NCBI RefSeq assembly: GCF_023898315.1
Contig: NC_064621.1
Location: 126,207,521 to 126,271,520 of the forward strand
DNA: 64,000 nucleotides
Direction of reading: 5' to 3'
DNA from: Schistocerca nitens
Taxonomy: Eukaryota; Arthropoda; Insecta; Orthoptera; Acrididae
Shown one piece after another: positions 57,731 to 64,000 of the stretch. The number at the start of each line of letters is the position of its first letter. Positions within the stretch are counted from its first letter, which is position 1. The translations under genes and the position numbers were made by a program. The notes below the pieces were generated by a model. That model saw only the letters and a program-made list of their open reading frames with translations, made no database searches and had not been told where the DNA came from.

Positions 57731-58859
57731 GCTACTATTGCTTAAGTGGTTTGTTGATTTTTCAGCGGACGGTGCAGAAATATAACCATGTTTTTAAGTC
57801 ATTAAGCCTTATTAATTTGATTCATAAATTTTTCCAAATCTGCCTTTTGCTCTCCTGTAAAATTTAATACTTTTGGTGTAGTCTTGAATCATTCTGACCT
57901 CTTCATGTATATGTGACATTCCACAGATAATGAAAAAAACAATGTATTTACTTGATCTTTTATTGAATTTCCGGTGGTATGTTGTTGTATTCTTAATATT
58001 AATTAATTACAAGTTTTATATTTATATTTATACTTATTGACAAGTAAACACCTAAACGCATAAAGTTTTCCTGAAAATTTATACCTGTCATGATTTTAAA
58101 ATCCCTTATACCTGCAATTAATTGGTGGAGGTACATGGAACTGCTTCGCACCTGGACATTTTGATCTGCAGGCATTGGTTTTGAGGATGAGGGACAGGCT
58201 TGGAAATCCTAAGTCAGACATTAGTAAATAGAGGTGTAAATAACTGAATTCAATAACACAATGTTACAGTATGCCAGAATACAAGGGTAATGTACAAATA
58301 ATTGACAGATGTACTTTAGAGAACAAATAGTGTATGTGCAAGTTTTTTGAAAATCACATAATTTACTGCAAAAATGGAGGAGATTTCAGATTCTTTGACT
58401 ACTGCAAATGACGAATGCATTAAGATTTAAAGCATAATGTAGTTATAAAAATGCCAGTTCAAAGATGTATTTGTGTACTGTGAGAGTCTTCTGCAAGAAG
58501 CGGACTTTACTTTGAAATCAGAACAGTCATCCATTTTCAGGATAACTTTGTGTTTTGTCGTTTACTTGTCAACAGTTCAAAATATGTTTGTTGAAATAAT
58601 TACAGTTAGTGAACAGCCAAAGGACATTGCAGATTAAACAAACATTCATGCAAATACACTTGTTTCTTCATTACACTACCTTCTCAGTGTCTTGTAAATG
58701 TAAGTAATAGAACCACTTTCGAAAAAATATACATGAAAGAGAGAGATGGGCTAAGTAGTACACCTTACAACTAGAACATTGTTATCCTAATGGACCACTA
58801 AAGGTGTACAAAGTTTGAAGTAAATCCATAATCTGAATGTTATGCTCTCCCTTAGTAAT
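57731..58859. other. Intron sequence, nothing recognised
   Basis: AT-rich, no ORF of note. Confidence 0.4.
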
Positions 58860-59510
58860 TAAGCCAACGCAATCAGAGGAGATTCCTCTGACTTGGAAGA
58901 AATCACAAATGGAGCTCCCCAAGGCTCAATCTTAGGTCTGCCATTGTTCCTCTCATATGTAAATGATCTTCCTTCTAAGACACAAGCGGAATTAATTCTT
59001 TTTGCGGATGAAAATAGTATTATAATCAGTCAGAGTATATATACAGTAACACAGGAAACTGTTAACAATGATGTGAACAGTGCCATTGGTTTTCTGAGAA
59101 AATACTATGTTTTTAAAAAAGACAACGTATTCAGTTCTGTATATCTAGAGGAACTACATGAAGGTTAAGCGTAACACATCGTGATAAAATAATTAGTAGT
59201 ATGGATACTTCAAAAAATTTGAGGTGTCCATATTGATGAGGATTGGATCTGGAATAAGTGCATTTTGGAACTCCTAAAACAACTTAGTTCGGCCCCATTT
59301 GCATTTAGAATCAGTGTGAGAGAGAGATCAGCTGCTTGACATATTTTGCATATTTCCATTTAATAATGTCATACGGCATAATGGTCTGGGGTAACGCTCC
59401 ATATACAACAACAAAAACACAGTGCTCATACAACCATATGCCAACAGCAAAACATGTCAAAGGCTTTAAGAAGACCATGCAGTGCTTCACAACAAAAAAT
59501 TGTCTCTGAT
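58860..59510 (+). pseudogene. LINE RT fragment (jockey/CR1-group)
   Basis: SSDLEEITNGAPQGSILGLP (motif B), LSYVNDLPSKTQAELILFAD (motif C, DD changed to DE), and further on YFAYFHLIMSYGIMVWGNA near 59,340-59,400. Several breaks. It could be the next part of LINE-C (55,113-55,260) or a separate copy. Confidence 0.65.
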
Positions 59511-60332
59511 GCGCGTGACATCACAATTGCTTAATTAGATTCGTTTCAGCAGTTGCAAGCGAGCTCATGTGCATGTGCTGTTGAGTTGCATATGAATAGT
59601 GCCTTCTCCCACTTCTGGCTGCAGAATTGTGTCAGTTAGCTGTATAAGCAGTGGCAGCAAGCAGCCAGATACTACCCAGAAAAATTACTGACGCACGTAA
59701 GTTGCCAGATTCATGCATGTGCAGTAGGCCCGGATCTAGGGGGGTGGGGGCAAACCAGAGTATCTGCCCTGGATGGCAATTTCAGGGGAGGAGGGGGGGG
59801 GGTGCCAAATTCATATTCTTGAGGAGAAAGACCTTGTCTCACAAAGCACTTAGCATCCAGTGCACGGTGGTCTATTGATCATTCATACGATTTTGAAACA
59901 CATCCCTGCTGATTTTTGAACAAATTCTAAGTTGATTTCTGAATGAATTGTAAGGTGATTTTTGAATGTGTGCATAGTGTACATGATGTCTCTGTCACGG
60001 GAACCCCTGTTGTATCTAGAAATAAACTTTACTGCAGACAAAAGGGACGGGGCTATACAAGCTGAGCGGAAAACAGCCAAATGGGTAAATGCCAATCGCT
60101 GTTCGTGGTTGACTGGGTTTGCGAATGATCAGTGTTGTTATAATACCTAGCGAAATCAATAGATTCAGACTACCAGAGTGGAAATAAATGGCTAACAGGA
60201 ATTACCTTCTAGATGTATCCAAGAAATTGAAATTTTGACACAAAATTTTTGGCCAGACCGCGCACTGGTAAGGGCCTGTTTCATTTCCAGCTAGCAGCCG
60301 CTAAAGTTCTATTTTGTGAGTAGTGTGAAAAT
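59511..60332. other. Intron sequence with a G-rich patch
   Basis: 59,735-59,805 has runs of 4-9 G (GGGGGGTGGGGG and GGGGAGGAGGGGGGGGG) on +. No gene recognised. Confidence 0.35.
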
Positions 60333-60790
60333 GTGTTGTACAAACATGTAATAATGCCTAACTGGAGAATAAAAATGGGTTAAGCAAACTGGTTATTGGG
60401 GCAAGGTTAGTGAAGTTAACTAGAGTAATTTTTGACACTGGTAGGAATAGTTACAGAATTAGTGATGACAAGATCGTTTGTTAGAACGAGGAAGGAGAAG
60501 AAACAGAGACGTCACACAAATTATGGAAGAATATGCCTATTCCAAATTTATATAAAAATTTCTTTCTACTACTTTTCGATCACATGCTTCAGAAGCTAGA
60601 GCTTATTAATGAAATGTGGAACTATTTCCTCATAAAACTTTTTGCTTGCATTAGGACTAATAGGCATTTGACATTGCTATTGGCAAATTATATTCTGTCA
60701 TGTTATAAAAATGACCATTTGTGCCAAAAAAAAGTTTATTTGGTGTACGTTACAATTGCTGCAATATTAGCCAACGTTTAATTTCCACTG
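60333..60790 (+). repeat. Dispersed repeat H, copy 2
   Basis: Matches 42,715-43,240 in the same orientation. The ORF of copy 1 is broken here. Confidence 0.6.
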
Positions 60791-61019
60791 TCCTGAATAT
60801 AGTTTGATGGCACCTATTACAAACTATTACACGTTTGAATTCCTGAAATACAGTGACATGCTATAGAAGAATGCTGTGAGAAGAGGCATGCACTGCACTT
60901 TGGCACACTTACGACCAAATAACATGTAAGACATAAAGATGTGTGCTACAAAATGAATGTATTTTTGAGAAGTCAATTTTTTAAATTTTTGGTGTCCTAC
61001 CTCAAATGTTGATAAGCTG

Positions 61020-61665
61020 CCAAAGTACGATGTCAAAATTATTCTGGGGGATTGTCATGCTAAACTAGGTAAAGAGAAGAGAACCAACATGTGGCAGGTC
61101 TTCATAGTAAACACCTGGAATCAAATAACAATGGTTGGAAACTGATTGAATTTGCTTTTAGCAAAGGGCTAGTGATTAAAAGCACGTGTTTCTCACAGAA
61201 AAAGACTATTCATAAAGAGACTTGGATATTGCCATATGGGTTGACGACAAATCAGATAATCATGTACTGATAGATGGACGGCAAGCCTCAGATTTTTTGG
61301 ATGTGGTTAGCCACCGAGGAGCGGATATTGATTCGGGCCATATTTTGGTAAGAATCAAAACCTTAGAAAGGATTGCAGTTAAAGGGTTGGGGTAAAGTAA
61401 GTTCTACAATGTGGAGATGCTTAAAGATCAGAAGGAAAAGGGAGAGTATAGGAACAAAGTGCAAGAGAAGTTGCAAAAGATCAGCAGGATGGAGGGAAAG
61501 GATATCAAAGTACTATGGGAGGAAACTAAAATAACTTTAAATACAACAGCTCAAGAGGTACTTGGAGAAAAAGGAAAATAGAAAAGAAATGGATGGTATA
61601 ATGAGATGTCAAAGGTGCTAGATGATAGAAATCAAGCTCGACAAAGAAAGCTAAGAATTTAGTGT
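61020..61665 (+). mobile_element. RTE-type LINE, endonuclease fragment, decayed
   Basis: KIILGDCHAKLGKEKR (the GDFNA position), LLAKG with IKARVS/KSTCFSQKK in shifted frames, KETW and TTNQI. The following RGADIDSGH-type text occupies the SDH position. This order is that of RTE-type endonucleases in insect genomes. Interrupted at 61,680 by LINE-D. Confidence 0.6.
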
Positions 61666-62263
61666 GGATTAAAAAGATTCCCCCCTGCGGGTTCGGGGGT
61701 TAGAATAGGCCCGCGGTATTCCTGCCTGTCGTAAGAAGCGACTAAAAGGAGTCTCAACTGTTTCGGCCTTATGTGCAGGTCCCCTCTCGGGTTTGACCTC
61801 CATCTTTCTAAATTATTCCGAAGAGCGAGCCAATTGGGGAAGGACGCCTTACATGGTGCACTGTATCCGTCGTGCAATTAGACCTTTAGCCGGCTTTCTC
61901 GTCGTTGCAATGGTGTCCCGCTCGTTTTCGATCTCTTGGGCGATTACCACGCTGCACTCTGCAGTGTTTCTTTTATCTGCGACGACGACCTTGGACAGTT
62001 TTGCACCTAAGATCCAGCACGGTAGCCAGTCCGTTGTGGTGGGGCCGCCATGTACCCTCTTGGTTGTAGCCCCCTGACAACACAGGGATCGCTCTACTGC
62101 GCCGTAACCTCCCCACGTATGCCAAGGAGTAGATGCCCATCTCCCTGGGGCATCGGGACTCCCGGCAATGGCCATCCTGCCAGGTGGCCTTTGCTGTGGC
62201 TGGGTGGCGCCCGTGGGGAGGGCCCTTGGTCGGAGTAGGTGGCATCAGGGCGGATGACCCGCA

Positions 62264-63763
62264 ATGAAGCGTGGTACATCATCTCTCGCTGGCGGCCAGC
62301 CGTCAGCAGTCTCTAAGCGTTCCAAAGCTCACTTTAATGCTAATGTGTATGACCCCAAATCTTTCCCCTCCCTGGCCACACCATGGGAGGAACGAAAGGC
62401 TATGAATGAGAGCGACAGGTATTCGCCCCGGTATCTCGTCTGTACCAGAGCTGACAGGGAATCGTTTGTGTCTGTGAAGCCTCAGTTCTTTGTCGAACAT
62501 TTAGAGGACAAGTTCGGGGAGGTGGAGGGCTTGTCCAAGATGCGGTCAGGGTCAGTCTTAATAAAAACGGCATCCTCTGCCCAGTCACGAGCCTTGCTCG
62601 CTTGTACGAAGTTGGGGGATGTTTCTGTCACTATCACCCCCCATAAAAGCTTAAATATGGTTCAGGGAATTATTTTTCACCGCGATCTCCTTTTACAGTC
62701 CAATGACGAGCTGCGCGCCAACTTAGAGCGATGAGGTGTACATTTCATCCGGCGTGTTCATCGGGGTCTGAGGGACAATCAGGTAGCTACCGGTGCCTTC
62801 ATCTTGGCCTTCGAAGGTGATATCTTACCAGAGAAGGTCAAGGCGATGGTCTACCGGTGTGACGTCAAACCCTATATCCCTCCCCCGATGCGGTGCTTTA
62901 AGTGCTGGACGTTCGGTCACATGTCCTCTCGCTGTACTTCTAGCCTCACATGTCGAGATTGTGGGCGCCCATCTCATCCCGATACTCCATGTGCTCCACC
63001 TCCCGTCTGTGTCAACTGTGGAGAGCCTCATTCCCCTTGCTTGCCGGACTGTAGTGTCTTACAGAAAGAACGCAAAATAATGGAATATAAGACCCTGGAC
63101 CGACTGACTTACACTGAGGCTAAGCGGAAATTTGAACGGCTACATCCCGTGCGCATGATGTCATCTTATGCCTCCACTGTCACTCCTGCTCCAGCTCCTT
63201 CAGCTGCAAGATATACAGTCAGCTCTCAGAATCAGAGGACCTCACCTGCCCCCTTGACAATGGGGGCCCCTTCTCTTGCTGTTGCTCCCACACCATCTAC
63301 CTCGGGAGCAGCACTCACTAAACCATCGGGGACACCAGTCTCCCCTTCTCAGCCGGAGAAGCGTACGTCTTCTTGGGCTTCTCTCGCTCGGAAGGGATCC
63401 CTTGGGTCACTCCCTTCCCAGGTTCCTACCAGCGGCACAGCAGACACCAGCCAGTGGCTGAAGCAGCCACAGGTCGCTGGTCGACGGGCTTCGCGTTCCA
63501 CTTCGGTCCCAGAGACTGACTCCAATAAGCCCTCTCACCAACGGCAACCAAAGGAACAGCGAGAGAAAACGACTTTGAAGACCCGTAAGTCCAAGACACC
63601 TGCGGTGGCACCTACTCCACCGCTACATAAAAGCTCTGCATCTGAGGATGAGGTGGAGATCCTTGCGTCCGCTGAGGACCTCGATCTCGCCGATCCCTCA
63701 GACGCAATGGATAGCACTTGCACGGGTGCTCCATCGGATGCGGCAGGTGACCCAGCGGCGTAA
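62264..63763 (+). pseudogene. LINE-D ORF1, zinc-knuckle nucleic-acid-binding protein, one internal stop
   Basis: About 499 codons in one frame, broken only by TGA at 62,732-62,734, probably a CGA (Arg) changed by CpG decay. N-terminal half: YDPKSFPSLATPWEERKA, YLVCTRADRESFVSVKPQFF, MRSGSVLIKTASSAQSRALL (RRM-like). Then IPPPMRCFKCWTFGHMSSRC, CRDCGRPSHPDTPC and CVNCGEPHSPCLPDC, three CCHC-type knuckles as in I/Jockey ORF1. The C-terminal third is Ser/Pro/Thr-rich and ends acidic (SASEDEVEILASAEDLDLAD). It binds element RNA in the family. Confidence 0.85.
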
Positions 63764-63798
63764 TCTGCCTTCCCAGTCCCGTCACGCCTTTCTCCGCA

Positions 63799-64000
63799 AT
63801 GGCCAATACCATCCTCCAGTGGAACTGCAGCAGTTTCTTCCACCATCTAGCTGAGCTCCGCCAACTTATCAGCCTTCACCCTTTCTTCTGCATTGCTCTC
63901 CAGGAAACTTGGTTTCCAGCAATGCGAACCCCCGCCCTCCGTGGCTATCGGGGTTACTATAAGAACCGAGCAGCTTATGAAAGGGTGTCTGGTGGCGTCT
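63799..64000 (+). CDS. LINE-D ORF2, N-terminal endonuclease start (cut by window edge)
   Basis: Open from ATG at 63,799 to the edge (67 codons): MANTILQWNCSSFFHHLAEL, FFCIALQETWFP, GYRGYYKNRAAYERVSGGV. WNC (catalytic Asn) and QETW (catalytic Glu) are the first two motifs of APE-type LINE endonucleases. 35 bases separate ORF1 from ORF2. Confidence 0.85.
   Translation, partial: MANTILQWNCSSFFHHLAELRQLISLHPFFCIALQETWFPAMRTPALRGYRGYYKNRAAYERVSGGV

Larger units (their letters stand above)
61680..64000 (+). mobile_element. LINE-D (I/Jockey-group non-LTR), complete 5' half, runs off the window
   Basis: 5' UTR 61,680-62,263 starting with a small hairpin (CCCCC...GGGGG, 61,681-61,699), ORF1 62,264-63,763 and the start of ORF2 at 63,799. 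The left junction cuts the RTE fragment, so the 5' end appears complete. Low decay suggests youth. Confidence 0.85.

Overview
The window looks like nuclear DNA of an insect with a very large, transposon-swollen genome. An orthopteran (locust or grasshopper type) is my best guess, from the mix of LINE and SINE families and the long introns; this is inference. There is no bacterial-style operon, CRISPR array or rRNA. I recognise one host gene: the 5' part of the apoptosis-inducing factor gene (AIFM1 orthologue, + strand). Its four exons lie at 46,059-46,991, with canonical splice sites and matching phases. Its next intron runs at least 17 kb, to the right edge of the window. Almost everything else is transposable elements and their remains.

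Layout. 0-4.45 kb: a nearly complete CR1-like LINE (here LINE-A copy 1) between two arms of an 80-bp inverted repeat. 4.66-8.4 kb: a SINE, two more LINE-A copies, a tRNA-derived SINE and a SINE-like repeat. 9.4-9.7 kb: a piggyBac transposase scrap. About 10.1-16.9 kb: an old Ty3/gypsy fossil holding a second tRNA-SINE and a broken Tc1-like element. 19.3-21.6 kb: TA-rich hairpins, a palindromic pair of tRNA-bearing repeats and microsatellites. 22.7-24.6 kb: a Penelope-like element (RT plus GIY-YIG nuclease) with an inverted partial copy, bounded by a 13-bp target duplication. 25.6-28.4 kb: a decayed LINE and an RTE-type LINE.

28.7-40.5 kb is a four-level nest. Non-coding repeat units are split by a Tc1-like element, which is split by an env-bearing LTR fossil, which holds a LINE (LINE-B). 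A second LINE-B copy follows at 40.5-42.7 kb.

The AIFM1 exons follow, and the long intron carries a three-level nest at 49.7-55.3 kb (a LINE with a 5' inversion, split by a long inverted-repeat element, which holds a LINE-A copy). It also holds an intact mariner element (56.4-57.7 kb), more LINE relics, and the complete 5' half of another LINE (61.7 kb to the edge). That last LINE has a zinc-knuckle ORF1 and the start of its endonuclease.

The most interesting signal is not a gene. Several short retroposons of different sequence share a 3' hairpin with the same loop (GATGACC) on stems of different but fully paired sequence, about 28 nt from the 3' end. Two SINEs also share one body but carry different tRNA heads. 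LINE-A shows its own 3' hairpin with a compensatory base-pair change. All alignments were made by eye, so boundaries marked approximate may move by tens of bases.
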